Shown: piece by piece, positions 19,302-27,653 of the stretch
Numbering within the stretch: the stretch's first letter is position 1
Layout of the letters: each line of letters starts with the position of its first letter
Origin: Tsuneonella sp. CC-YZS046
Lineage (GTDB): Bacteria; Pseudomonadota; Alphaproteobacteria; Sphingomonadales; Sphingomonadaceae
NCBI RefSeq assembly: GCF_035581365.1
Contig: NZ_CP141590.1
Span: forward strand, 3,158,001 to 3,222,000
Direction: 5' to 3'
DNA length: 64,000 nt
Made by a program: the position numbers and the translations under genes
Notes under the pieces: model-generated
What the model saw: the letters and a program-made list of their open reading frames with translations, nothing else
Database searches by the model: none
What the model was told of the DNA's origin: nothing

Positions 19302-21431
19302 TCAATCGGCGATCCGCATCTGCCACAGGATGAAGGCGAATTCCTCGGCCGTTTCCCGCAGGCTTTCGAACCGGCCGGATTTCCCGCCGTGCCCCGCGCC
19401 CATATTGGTCTTGAGCAGCAATTCGTTTCCATCGGTCTTGGCCGCGCGAAGCCTGGCCACCCATTTCGCGGGTTCCCAGTAGGTCACGCGCGGATCGTTC
19501 AACCCCGCCGTCACCAGCAGCGGCGGGTAATCCTGCGCGCGCACATTGTCGTAGGGGCTGTAGGAGCGGATCAGCTCGAACGCGGCCTTGTCCTCGATCG
19601 GGTTGCCCCATTCCGGCCATTCCCCCGGCGTCAGCGGCAGGGAGGCGTCCAGCATGGTGTTGAGCACGTCGACGAAGGGCACATGCGCCACCACCGCGCC
19701 CCAGAGCGCGGGGTCGGAATTGACCACCGCGCCCATCAGCTCGCCGCCGGCCGACCCGCCGGAAATGCTGATCCGCCCGGCCTGCGTATAGTTCCGTTCG
19801 ATCAGCCCCTTCGCCACATCGACGAAATCGTTGAAGGTGTTGGTCCGGCGTTCCAGCTTGCCCGCCTTGTACCAGGCCCGCCCGAGATCGTCGCCGCCGC
19901 GGATATGGGCGATGGCATAGGCGAAGCCCCGGTCGACCAGACTGAGGCGGGTGGTGGAGAAACCGGGGTCGATGGAAATGCCGTAGGCGCCATAGCCATA
20001 GAGATGGAGCGGCCCGCCGGGCTGGCGATCCTTGCGATACATGATGCTGACCGGGATCTTCGTGCTGTCGCGGCCCGGGATTTCGAGCCGCTCGGTCGCA
20101 TAGAGCGAGGCGTCGTAACCGGATGGAATCTCCTGCACCTTCAGCACTGCCAGTTGCCTGCCGGCGACATCGTAGTCGTAGGTGGTCGCGGGGCTGACCA
20201 TGCTTTCGTAGGACAGCCGCAGCTTGTCCATCGCCCATTCCGGGTTGTCGCCCAGCCCCGCCGAATAGCTTGCCTCGGGAAAGGCGATCGGCTCGATCCG
20301 GCCGGGATTGTCGTAATAACGGATCTCGATCCGGTCGAGCCCGTTCAACCGGCCCTCGACCACGTAGAAATCGCGGAACAGGTCGAGGCCCGTGAGGTAG
20401 AACGCATCCGAACCGGCGATCAGGGTCGTCCAATTGGCGGGATCGGCCAGGGGCGCGGTCGCCACCCGGAAATTCTCATGGGTGTCGTTGGCGAGGATGA
20501 ACAAGGTTCCGTCGCGCTCGTCCACGTCATATTCGACACCCTTCTGGCGGGGTTTGACCAGGATCGGCTCGGCCAGCGGATCGCCGGCGGGAATCAGGCG
20601 GACTTCGCTGGTTTCATGGTCGCCCGCGGAAACGATCAGCCATTGCTCGTTCGCGGAGAGGGAGGAACTGACCCGGAAGCCCTCGTCGTTCTCGTGATAA
20701 AGCTCGACATCCTGCTCCACCGGCGTGCCGAACCAGTGGAGCCGCGCATTGTCCGTGCGCCATTGCTCGTTGGCGAGGCTGTAGACCAGACCCCTGTCGC
20801 CGGCGACCCATACCAGCGACGAGAGCGTGCCGGGGATGGTGTCGGGCATCAGTTCGCCCGTGGCGAGATCCTTGATCCGCACGGTGAAGCGTTCGGAGCC
20901 GTTATCGTCTATCGAATAGGCCAGCAGCCTGCCGCTCTGGCTGACGGAGATCGCGCCGAGGCGGAAATATTCGGTCCCCCGGGCCAATGCCGTTTCATCC
21001 AGCATCAGCTCGTCCGGCCCGCCCGCAACCGGCCTGCGCCACCATTTCTTGTATTCCGCGCCTTCCTCGTATTCGATCCAGTAGAGGTAATCGCCATCCT
21101 TCTGGGGAACGGATTTATCGGCTTCCTTGATGCGGCCGCGCATTTCCTTGAAGAGCTTTTCCACCACCTGTTTCCGGGGCGCCATGCGGGCTTCGAACCA
21201 CGCGTTTTCCGCTTCCAGATAGGCCAGCACATCCTTGTCGTTCACCGTGGGATATTCGGCATCCCGCAGCCAGGCATAGGGATCTTCCACCCTTATGCCG
21301 TGATATTCGGAACTGTGCGGGCGTTGTTCGGCGACAGGTGGGGAAGCGGGCGTTTGAGTCATGGCGTCCTTGGCGAGAGAAGGGGAAACGAAGGCGAGAA
21401 AGGCTGATACGAGCAGGCCAAAGCGGGTCAT
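19302..21431 (-). CDS. Oligopeptidase B-like S9A serine peptidase, exported
   Basis: This 709-residue prolyl-oligopeptidase family enzyme probably cleaves peptides after basic residues (PtrB group). A signal peptide, MTRFGLLVSAFLAFVSPSLA, suggests a periplasmic location. The beta-propeller domain occupies roughly residues 75-430. The hydrolase domain carries the nucleophile in SGGSAGGELMG near 556, the Asp in LNDPRV and the His in GAGHGG near 677. ATG 21431 is chosen because it gives a clean signal peptide and has AGAGG upstream; the open frame reaches 21491. It is divergent from the aminopeptidase P gene by 88 bases, so two peptidases share one promoter region. Confidence 0.93.
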   Translation of the reverse strand: MTRFGLLVSAFLAFVSPSLAKDAMTQTPASPPVAEQRPHSSEYHGIRVEDPYAWLRDAEYPTVNDKDVLAYLEAENAWFEARMAPRKQVVEKLFKEMRGRIKEADKSVPQKDGDYLYWIEYEEGAEYKKWWRRPVAGGPDELMLDETALARGTEYFRLGAISVSQSGRLLAYSIDDNGSERFTVRIKDLATGELMPDTIPGTLSSLVWVAGDRGLVYSLANEQWRTDNARLHWFGTPVEQDVELYHENDEGFRVSSSLSANEQWLIVSAGDHETSEVRLIPAGDPLAEPILVKPRQKGVEYDVDERDGTLFILANDTHENFRVATAPLADPANWTTLIAGSDAFYLTGLDLFRDFYVVEGRLNGLDRIEIRYYDNPGRIEPIAFPEASYSAGLGDNPEWAMDKLRLSYESMVSPATTYDYDVAGRQLAVLKVQEIPSGYDASLYATERLEIPGRDSTKIPVSIMYRKDRQPGGPLHLYGYGAYGISIDPGFSTTRLSLVDRGFAYAIAHIRGGDDLGRAWYKAGKLERRTNTFNDFVDVAKGLIERNYTQAGRISISGGSAGGELMGAVVNSDPALWGAVVAHVPFVDVLNTMLDASLPLTPGEWPEWGNPIEDKAAFELIRSYSPYDNVRAQDYPPLLVTAGLNDPRVTYWEPAKWVARLRAAKTDGNELLLKTNMGAGHGGKSGRFESLRETAEEFAFILWQMRIAD

Positions 21432-21519
21432 CGAAAGCCTCTGTTGCAAGTGATGGCTGGCGAAAGACGTGAACCATCCTATGTTAGTCATGCGTTATTA
21501 CCCGAAGGAGCCGTCGGCA

Positions 21520-23343
21520 ATGCTGATGTCGACCCATAAGGCCCGCCTCGAGGCGTTGCGAAGGGAGCTTGCGGCACGCCGGCTCGATGGCTTTGTCGTG
21601 CCGATTTCCGATGAGCACATGAGCGAATATGTAGGCGCTTATGCCCAGCGCCTGCAATGGCTCACCGGATTCAACGGCTCGGCGGGCACGGCGGTGGTGC
21701 TGGCGGATGCGGCGCGGGACCCGGCGGCGGCGATCTTCGTCGATGGGCGCTATACGCTGCAGGTGCGCGATCAGGTCGATGGCCGATGCTACACCTATGA
21801 GAACGTGCCGCAGACCAGCGTCGCCCAATGGCTGGGCGAACATGCTCCGGAAGGCGCGAGGATCGGCTACGATCCCTGGCTTCACGGCAAGGCGTGGGTC
21901 GCGGCGGCGCGCAAGGCGCTGGCCGGGAGGAACGCGGAATTGGTTGCGGTGGACGGCAACCCGGTGGACGCGATCTGGGCCGACCGGCCCGCCCCTTCCG
22001 CTGCGCCCGCCTTCGTGCATGAGCAGCGTTATGCTGGCCAGCCGTCGGAAGCGAAACGGGCGGCGGTCGCGGAATGGCTGGTCCGGCAGAAGCTCGACAG
22101 CGCGGTGATCGCCGCGCTCGATTCGATTGCCTGGCTGCTCAATATCCGCGGCAGCGACATAGATCGCACGCCGGTGGCGCTGAGCTTCGTGCTGGCCCAT
22201 GCCGACGGCACCGCCGACCTGTTCATCGCGCAGGAGAAGGTCACGCCCGAATTGCGGGCGCATCTGGGCAATGCGGTGCGGATCGCGCCGGCCGATGGCT
22301 TCGTGCCCGCGCTGCGGGCGCTGGCGGGCAAGCGCGTCGCGGCCGACCCGGACAATGCGGTGCAGGCGATCTTTTCCCTGCTGGAAGAGGCGGGCGCCAC
22401 GGTGGTCGAGGCGCGCGACCCGGCGATCCTGCCCAAGGCGTGCAAGAACCTGGCCGAGCAGGCGGGCCATCGTGCCGCCCAGGCCCGCGATGGAGCGGCG
22501 GTGGCCCGGTTCCTCCACTGGCTTTCGGTGGAAGGCCCCGGGGGCGGGGTCGATGAAATTTCCGCGGCCGAGCGATTGCACCAGTTCCGCCGGGAGACAG
22601 GCGACCTGCGCGACCTTTCCTTCGATACCATCTCGGGCAGCGGGCCGAACGGGGCGATCGTGCATTATCGCGTCAGCGAGGATACCAACCGCCCGCTCGA
22701 GCCGGGCAGCGTCTATCTGGTCGATTCCGGCGGGCAATATCCCGATGGCACCACCGACATCACCCGCACCGTGTGGATCGGCCCGGGCGAAGCGCCGGCC
22801 GAGGTGAAGGATCGCTTCACCCGGGTGCTCAAGGGCCATATCGCCCTGGCCCGGGCGGTCTTCCCCTCGGGCACGCGCGGCAGCCAGCTCGATGTGCTGG
22901 CGCGGCAGTTCCTGTGGTCGGCGGGGCTGGATTACCAGCATGGCACCGGCCACGGCGTGGGCAGTTTCCTCTCCGTCCATGAAGGGCCGCAGCGCATCGC
23001 CAAGACCGGCGGCGCGCAGGGCGGGACGGAGCAGGAATTGCTGCCGGGCATGATTATTTCCAACGAGCCGGGTTATTACCAGACCGGCGCCTACGGCATC
23101 CGCATAGAGAATCTGGTTCTGGTCGAGGAACGCGCCATCCCGGGTGGCGAAGGTGAATGGCTCGGCTTCGAGACGCTGACCCTGGTGCCGATCGACCCGG
23201 CCCTGGTTGACATCCCGCTGCTCGACGATGGCGAGAAGGACTGGTGGAACGCCTATCATGCCCGGGTGCTGGAGGTGCTCGGGCCGCAGCTCGATGGCGA
23301 GGCGCGGCAATGGCTCGAACAGGCCTGCGCAGGGATCGGCTGA
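21520..23343 (+). CDS. Xaa-Pro aminopeptidase (M24B)
   Basis: This 607-residue aminopeptidase P-type enzyme removes N-terminal residues before proline. It has the three-domain long form: two creatinase-like N-terminal domains, then the pita-bread catalytic domain. The metal ligands are visible as the Asp pair in VDSGGQYPDGTTDITRT, His in HGTGHGVGSF, Glu in NEPGYY and Glu in GFETLTLVP. ATG 21520 has AAGGAG nine bases upstream, which fits better than the upstream in-frame ATG codons. No signal peptide is seen, so it is cytoplasmic. The cupin gene starts within its stop codon. Confidence 0.94.
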   Translation: MLMSTHKARLEALRRELAARRLDGFVVPISDEHMSEYVGAYAQRLQWLTGFNGSAGTAVVLADAARDPAAAIFVDGRYTLQVRDQVDGRCYTYENVPQTSVAQWLGEHAPEGARIGYDPWLHGKAWVAAARKALAGRNAELVAVDGNPVDAIWADRPAPSAAPAFVHEQRYAGQPSEAKRAAVAEWLVRQKLDSAVIAALDSIAWLLNIRGSDIDRTPVALSFVLAHADGTADLFIAQEKVTPELRAHLGNAVRIAPADGFVPALRALAGKRVAADPDNAVQAIFSLLEEAGATVVEARDPAILPKACKNLAEQAGHRAAQARDGAAVARFLHWLSVEGPGGGVDEISAAERLHQFRRETGDLRDLSFDTISGSGPNGAIVHYRVSEDTNRPLEPGSVYLVDSGGQYPDGTTDITRTVWIGPGEAPAEVKDRFTRVLKGHIALARAVFPSGTRGSQLDVLARQFLWSAGLDYQHGTGHGVGSFLSVHEGPQRIAKTGGAQGGTEQELLPGMIISNEPGYYQTGAYGIRIENLVLVEERAIPGGEGEWLGFETLTLVPIDPALVDIPLLDDGEKDWWNAYHARVLEVLGPQLDGEARQWLEQACAGIG

Positions 23344-23741
23344 TGGGCCGCGCGCGCGATCTCCACGAGAGCTTCGTGCATCTCGGCCTGCGCGGTGCGG
23401 CGCGGCCGCAACCCGCCTTTACCGGCCATGAGTGGTATGACGATTATATCGCCCGCACCGCCGCGGATGGCGCGGAAGGCAGGCTGGTAAGCCTCTATCG
23501 CTTTTCGCAGCCCTGGGATTCGTGGGAAATGCATCCGCTTGGCGATGAACTGGTGGTTTGCGTCAGCGGCAATATGACATTGATCCAGGAACTCGCGTCG
23601 GGTGATCGCACCGACATCGCGTTGGGTCCGGGGGAATATGCCGTCAACCCGGCCGGGGTGTGGCACACCGCCGATGTCGCTGGCGAAGCGCAGGCGCTGT
23701 TCATCACCGCTGGGCTGGATACCGAGCACCGTCCGCGCTGA
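23343..23741 (+). CDS. Small cupin-fold protein
   Basis: This is a 132-residue single-domain cupin. The MHPLGDELVVCVSGNMTLIQE stretch (in part) and PGEYAVNPAGVWHTADV match the two cupin motifs. Only some of the metal ligands (His near 61 and His near 110) are present, so metal binding is uncertain. Its ATG overlaps the stop of the upstream aminopeptidase gene as TGATG, so translation is coupled. The function is unknown; a sensor or small-molecule-binding role is possible. Confidence 0.75.
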   Translation: MGRARDLHESFVHLGLRGAARPQPAFTGHEWYDDYIARTAADGAEGRLVSLYRFSQPWDSWEMHPLGDELVVCVSGNMTLIQELASGDRTDIALGPGEYAVNPAGVWHTADVAGEAQALFITAGLDTEHRPR

Positions 23742-23921
23742 AATGCTTGCGTCAATATGAATGCTTTGTTCGGGATAGGACAATATCGCATGATCTAACA
23801 GAGGCTCACGACCGTAATGGTCTTTGAGTCGCGGGGCGGGAGCCTGCCCTCTCCCCCTCTCAGGCACTTCAAGCTCGTGCCCCGCGACGTTTTTGTCACG
23901 CTGGAAGACAGGAGCATTTCT

Positions 23922-24497
23922 ATGCGGAAGTCCAAGACAATCATGATCGGCGCCTTGTCCGCGCTTGTGCTGGGTGTTGGCGGCGCGGCGCTTGCCGCCC
24001 CTGGTCTGACGCATGGTGGCGATGTCACGCGCGCGCAGGCGCAGGAAAGGGCGACCGCGATGTTTTCGCGCCTCGATGCGAATGGCGACGGCGTAATCAA
24101 CGACGCCGATCGCGAAGCGCGGGTGGTCAAGCGTTTCGATGCGCTCGACAAGGATAGCAACGGCTCGATCAGCCGCGAGGAATTCGTGGCCGGGCGCGAT
24201 CACAAGCGGGGCGAAAAGCTCGCCGGTGGTGAAGAAGGCAAGCCGGGCTGGAAGGGCCGCCACGGCGGCGGCAAACACTTCGGCGGCAGGCATTTCGGAG
24301 GGATGCGCGGCGGATTCACCGAAAAGGCCGACACCAATGGCGACGGCGTCATTTCGGCGGCTGAATTCAGCGCGGCCCACCTCGCCAGGTTCGACGCGGC
24401 GGATGCCAACAAGGATGGCATCGTGACCAAGGAAGAGCGCAAGGCCGCCTTCGAGGCCAAGCGCGCCGAGCGCAAGGAGCGCAAGCAGGCCGAATAA
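23922..24497 (+). CDS. Secreted EF-hand calcium-binding protein
   Basis: This 191-residue protein has a signal peptide (cleaved after ALAA or nearby) and four EF-hand loops: DANGDGVIN, DKDSNGSIS, DTNGDGVIS and DANKDGIVT. Each has Asp at positions 1, 3 and 5. Between the second and third hands lies a Gly/His/Lys-rich insert (HGGGKHFGGRHFGG) that could bind transition metals or surfaces. The C-terminus is a highly charged Lys/Glu/Arg helix. ATG 23922 follows AGGAG. It is probably periplasmic and buffers or senses Ca2+. It is closed by a strong hairpin. Confidence 0.88.
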   Translation: MRKSKTIMIGALSALVLGVGGAALAAPGLTHGGDVTRAQAQERATAMFSRLDANGDGVINDADREARVVKRFDALDKDSNGSISREEFVAGRDHKRGEKLAGGEEGKPGWKGRHGGGKHFGGRHFGGMRGGFTEKADTNGDGVISAAEFSAAHLARFDAADANKDGIVTKEERKAAFEAKRAERKERKQAE

Positions 24498-24544
24498 ATC
24501 CGCGCGCGGCCTGGCGTCAGCCGGGTCGCCGCGATGCAATGACG

Positions 24545-24578
24545 AGGCCCGGCCGGTTAATCGCTGGCCGGGCCTTTG
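24545..24578 (+). terminator. Intrinsic terminator after EF-hand gene
   Basis: A perfect 10-bp GC stem (AGGCCCGGCC at 24545-24554 with GGCCGGGCCT at 24566-24575) ends in TTT. Confidence 0.75.
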
Positions 24579-24696
24579 CGTTTGCGGCAGCGGCTTTTGA
24601 TTGATCCTGCGACCATGTGGATCATAGCCGATTGCGTATCGCCGCCAAACCGGCCAGAACGCGATCCGCATGGCAATTCAGCGGGAGAAATATTCG

Positions 24697-25701
24697 ATGC
24701 GCGCATATCGCATTACAGGCGCCGGGTTCGACAACCTCAAACTGGTGGAAGAGGAACGCCCGGCCCCTGGTCCTGGCGAGGTCCTGGTCAGGATGCGCGC
24801 CTGTTCCCTCAATTTCCGGGATCTGATGCAGGTGAACTACGCCAGCATTCCCAGCCCGGCGCAGCCCCGGCCGTTCATTCCGCTTTCGGACGGGGTGGGC
24901 GATGTGGTGGAAGTCGGCGCGGGCGTCGGCCGGGTCGCGGCCGGGCAGCGGGTGATGGGCAATTTCCATCCCGGCTGGATATATGGCCCGGCCCGCACGC
25001 TCGATTACGGCGCCGCGCTGGGCGGCGGGGTGGACGGGATGCTCGCGGAATATCGCGTGCTGCCGCAGGACGGCGTGGTGCCGGTTCCAGATTACCTGAC
25101 CTATGCGGAGGCGGCGACGCTGCCTTGCGCCGGCGTCACCGCGTGGAACGCCTTGCGCGATGTCCGCGCCGATCAGACCGTCCTCTTGCTGGGCACGGGC
25201 GGCGTTTCCACCATGGCGCTGCAGATGGCCCATGCGGCGGGCGCGCGCACGATCATCACCTCGTCCAGCGACGAGAAGCTGGCCAGGGCGCGCGAACTCG
25301 GGGCCGATGAAACGGTCAATTACAAGGACCATCCCGAATGGCAGGAGGAGGTCAAGCGCCTGACCGGCGGGATCGGCGCCGACCATGTCGTCGAAGTGGG
25401 CGGGGGCGGCACCATGCCGCGCTCGGTCGAAGCCTGCGCCCCGGCCGGTTATGTCCATGTGATCGGGGTGCTGACCCAGGGCGAACTCGATCCGACCCAT
25501 CTCATCCTGAAATCGCTCAACATGCGCGGGGTTCTGGTCGGCTCCCGCGCCCATTTCGAGGAGCTTTGCGCGTTCCTCACCCAGCATGAGATCCATCCGC
25601 CGATCGACCGGCAATTTGCGTTCGACGAAGCGCTGGAGGCCTATCGCTATCTCGAGAGCGGGTCCCACTTCGGCAAGCTGGTCATCAATTTCCCGGATTG
25701 A
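24697..25701 (+). CDS. Zinc-free MDR NAD(P)H-dependent oxidoreductase
   Basis: This 334-residue medium-chain dehydrogenase/reductase has the quinone oxidoreductase/enoyl reductase layout. The N-terminal GroES-like part lacks the Cys/His zinc ligands, with SLNFRDLMQ at the catalytic position. The Rossmann fold shows LLLGTGGVSTMALQMAHAAGA near residues 165-185. It probably reduces or oxidises a carbonyl or alkene with NAD(P)H. ATG 24697 has GGGAG about ten bases upstream; an in-frame ATG at 24670 lacks one. It stands alone before the convergent dcd gene. Confidence 0.85.
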   Translation: MRAYRITGAGFDNLKLVEEERPAPGPGEVLVRMRACSLNFRDLMQVNYASIPSPAQPRPFIPLSDGVGDVVEVGAGVGRVAAGQRVMGNFHPGWIYGPARTLDYGAALGGGVDGMLAEYRVLPQDGVVPVPDYLTYAEAATLPCAGVTAWNALRDVRADQTVLLLGTGGVSTMALQMAHAAGARTIITSSSDEKLARARELGADETVNYKDHPEWQEEVKRLTGGIGADHVVEVGGGGTMPRSVEACAPAGYVHVIGVLTQGELDPTHLILKSLNMRGVLVGSRAHFEELCAFLTQHEIHPPIDRQFAFDEALEAYRYLESGSHFGKLVINFPD

Positions 25702-25739
25702 TCGCCGGCAAGCTCCGCTGATAACTGGTATTGATTGAT

Positions 25740-25768
25740 GACGGGCCGGCGCGTCGCGCTGGCCCGTC
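25740..25768. terminator. Bidirectional hairpin between MDR gene and dcd
   Basis: GACGGGCC (25740-25747) pairs perfectly with GGCCCGTC (25761-25768) between two convergent genes. There is no long T run on either side. Confidence 0.5.
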
Positions 25769-25774
25769 GCGCCT

Positions 25775-26329
25775 TCAGAGCTTGGGCAGCGTCACGCCCT
25801 GCTGGCCCATGTATTTGCCGGCCCGTTCGGCATAGCTCGTTTCGCAGGGTTCGTTGCCTTGCAGGAACAGGAACTGGCAGGCCCCTTCATTGGCGTAGAT
25901 CTTGGCCGGGAGGGGCGTGGTGTTGGAAAATTCCAGCGTGACATGGCCTTCCCAGCCCGGTTCCAGCGGGGTGACGTTCACGATGATCCCGCAGCGCGCA
26001 TAGGTCGATTTGCCGAGGCAGATCACCAGCACATCGCGCGGAATGCGGAAATATTCCACCGTCCGGGCGAGCGCGAAGCTGTTCGGCGGGATCACGCAGA
26101 CGTCCGTCTTGCGGTCCACGAAACTGTTCGCCGCGAAATCCTTCGGGTCCACCACGGCGCTGTCCACATTGGTGAAGATCTTGAACTCGTCCGCCACGCG
26201 GGCGTCGTAGCCGTAGGAACTGAGGCCGTATGAAATGCAGCCGTCACGCCGCTGCGCTTCCACGAAGGGTTCGATCATCCGGCTGCGCCGGGCCTCGTTA
26301 CGGATCCATCTGTCGCTGAGAATCGCCAT
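25775..26329 (-). CDS. dcd: dCTP deaminase
   Basis: Dcd converts dCTP to dUTP, feeding dTTP synthesis through dUTPase. The 184-residue length is standard. [43 protein letters not shown] and [20 protein letters not shown] are family blocks, with the catalytic Glu in LEFSNTT. It ends in QGVTLPKL, the usual C-terminal lid. The longer open frame upstream of ATG 26329 is low-complexity and not conserved. About 115 bases separate it from the permease gene on the same strand. Confidence 0.97.
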   Translation of the reverse strand: MAILSDRWIRNEARRSRMIEPFVEAQRRDGCISYGLSSYGYDARVADEFKIFTNVDSAVVDPKDFAANSFVDRKTDVCVIPPNSFALARTVEYFRIPRDVLVICLGKSTYARCGIIVNVTPLEPGWEGHVTLEFSNTTPLPAKIYANEGACQFLFLQGNEPCETSYAERAGKYMGQQGVTLPKL

Positions 26330-26444
26330 GCGAGGGTGATTCCCGATGTGCGGGCGTCGGGCAAGCGCCACGCGCTCCCGCTCGCGCGATTGCGGCCGCC
26401 AATCCACATCTTTGTCGTTGCGGCCGTTGCCTCGGGCCTTCCTC

Positions 26445-27533
26445 CTAGACCGGCGGCTGCCTCGAGGTCCACTGCTTGCGCGCCTCGGTAAGGATGTTCC
26501 AGGTGGCCAGGAACAGGGCGGCCAGCAGCGGCCCGACGATGAAGCCGCTGATCCCGAACAGGTTGAGGCCGCCCAGGGTGGAGATGAGCACGACATAATC
26601 CGGGATGCGGGCGTCCTTGCCGACCAGGATTGGGCGAAGCAGATTGTCGATCAGCCCGATCACGAACAGGCCGCAGAAGACCAGGAAGAGGCCTTGCCAG
26701 GTCTGCCCGACCACCAGCAGGTAGATGGCCACGGGAACCCAGACGATCCCCGTGCCGATGGCGGGGAAGAAGGAGAATATCCCCATCAGGACCCCCCAGA
26801 GCAGCGGCCCGGGGATGCCGAGTATCCAGAAGATGATCCCGCCCAGCAGCCCTTGCACGATGCCGACGACGACGCTGCCCTTGATGGTTGCGCGCACCAC
26901 GATCACGAAATTCCGGATCAGCTGGTCGCGGCGGACCGGATCGAGCGGGATCGCATCTATCACCTGGCCCGCGATCTTCTCTCCGTCGCGCAGGAGGAAG
27001 AAGGTGAGGTAGAGCATCACGCCCAGCGAGACGATGAACTTGAACGCGCCCTGGCCGATCGCCAGCATCCGCGTGAGCAGCGCCTGGAAGCGCTGGATGA
27101 TGCTGTCCGCCAGCATTTCGTTCGCGGCGGCGAAATTGGCGAGGCCCATACGGGCCAGCAGGCGGTGCGCCCATTCGGGCAGGGAAGCATGGGCTTGCTT
27201 GAACAATGCCGCGAAATCGATCTGCCCTGTCTCGATCTTCTCATAGAGCGAACCGCCCTGCTCGATCAGCGCCATGCCCAGCGCCAGCGCCGGCAGGATG
27301 AACACCGCCACGATGGTGATGAGCGTCAGCGCCGCGGCGGTATTGGGCCGGCCGGGCATGTGGGAGAGAACGTAGCGGAAGGTCGGCGCGAACAGGATCG
27401 CCACGACCAGGCTCCACAGGATCGCGCCGAAATAAGGCTCGATCAGCAGGATGAAGGCCAGGGATACGAGCAGCACCAGGGCCAGGAAGCTGCCTTCCTC
27501 GAAGCGAAGCCGTCGCGGGTCCTTTGTCGTCAT
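26445..27533 (-). CDS. AI-2E family (UPF0118) transporter
   Basis: This is a 362-residue polytopic membrane protein of the AI-2E exporter/PerM group. About eight hydrophobic segments surround a soluble region near residues 95-180. The family hallmark block is near the C-terminus, around [20 protein letters not shown] and [16 protein letters not shown]. Members export autoinducer-2 or act as Na+/H+ antiporters; the substrate here is unknown. I chose ATG 27533 (MTTKDPRR) over upstream ATGs with no conservation. It is divergent from ppk1 across a gap that carries the Pho box. Confidence 0.87.
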   Translation of the reverse strand: MTTKDPRRLRFEEGSFLALVLLVSLAFILLIEPYFGAILWSLVVAILFAPTFRYVLSHMPGRPNTAAALTLITIVAVFILPALALGMALIEQGGSLYEKIETGQIDFAALFKQAHASLPEWAHRLLARMGLANFAAANEMLADSIIQRFQALLTRMLAIGQGAFKFIVSLGVMLYLTFFLLRDGEKIAGQVIDAIPLDPVRRDQLIRNFVIVVRATIKGSVVVGIVQGLLGGIIFWILGIPGPLLWGVLMGIFSFFPAIGTGIVWVPVAIYLLVVGQTWQGLFLVFCGLFVIGLIDNLLRPILVGKDARIPDYVVLISTLGGLNLFGISGFIVGPLLAALFLATWNILTEARKQWTSRQPPV

Positions 27534-27630
27534 GCGGGCGCACTGTCGCATTAATCCCGCGCTAAATCCATCACCCCCAGGCTGGATTGCCCGCATTCTT
27601 CTGTTCACAGGGTTTGCGGCAAAGCCTTGA

Positions 27631-27648
27631 GTGTCATACAAGTGTAAC
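27631..27648 (+). promoter_or_regulatory. Candidate Pho box at ppk1
   Basis: GTGTCATACAAGTGTAAC matches 15 of 18 positions of the PhoB consensus CTGTMATAWAWCTGTMAY, with two seven-base half-sites spaced by four. It lies between the divergent permease and ppk1 genes, only five bases before the first ppk1 ATG. Confidence 0.6.
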
Positions 27649-27653
27649 TTCGA

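Noticed and set aside
23343-23741. Toxin-antitoxin partner for the small ORF after aminopeptidase P
   Set aside because: The overlapping ORF has cupin motifs and no toxin features.
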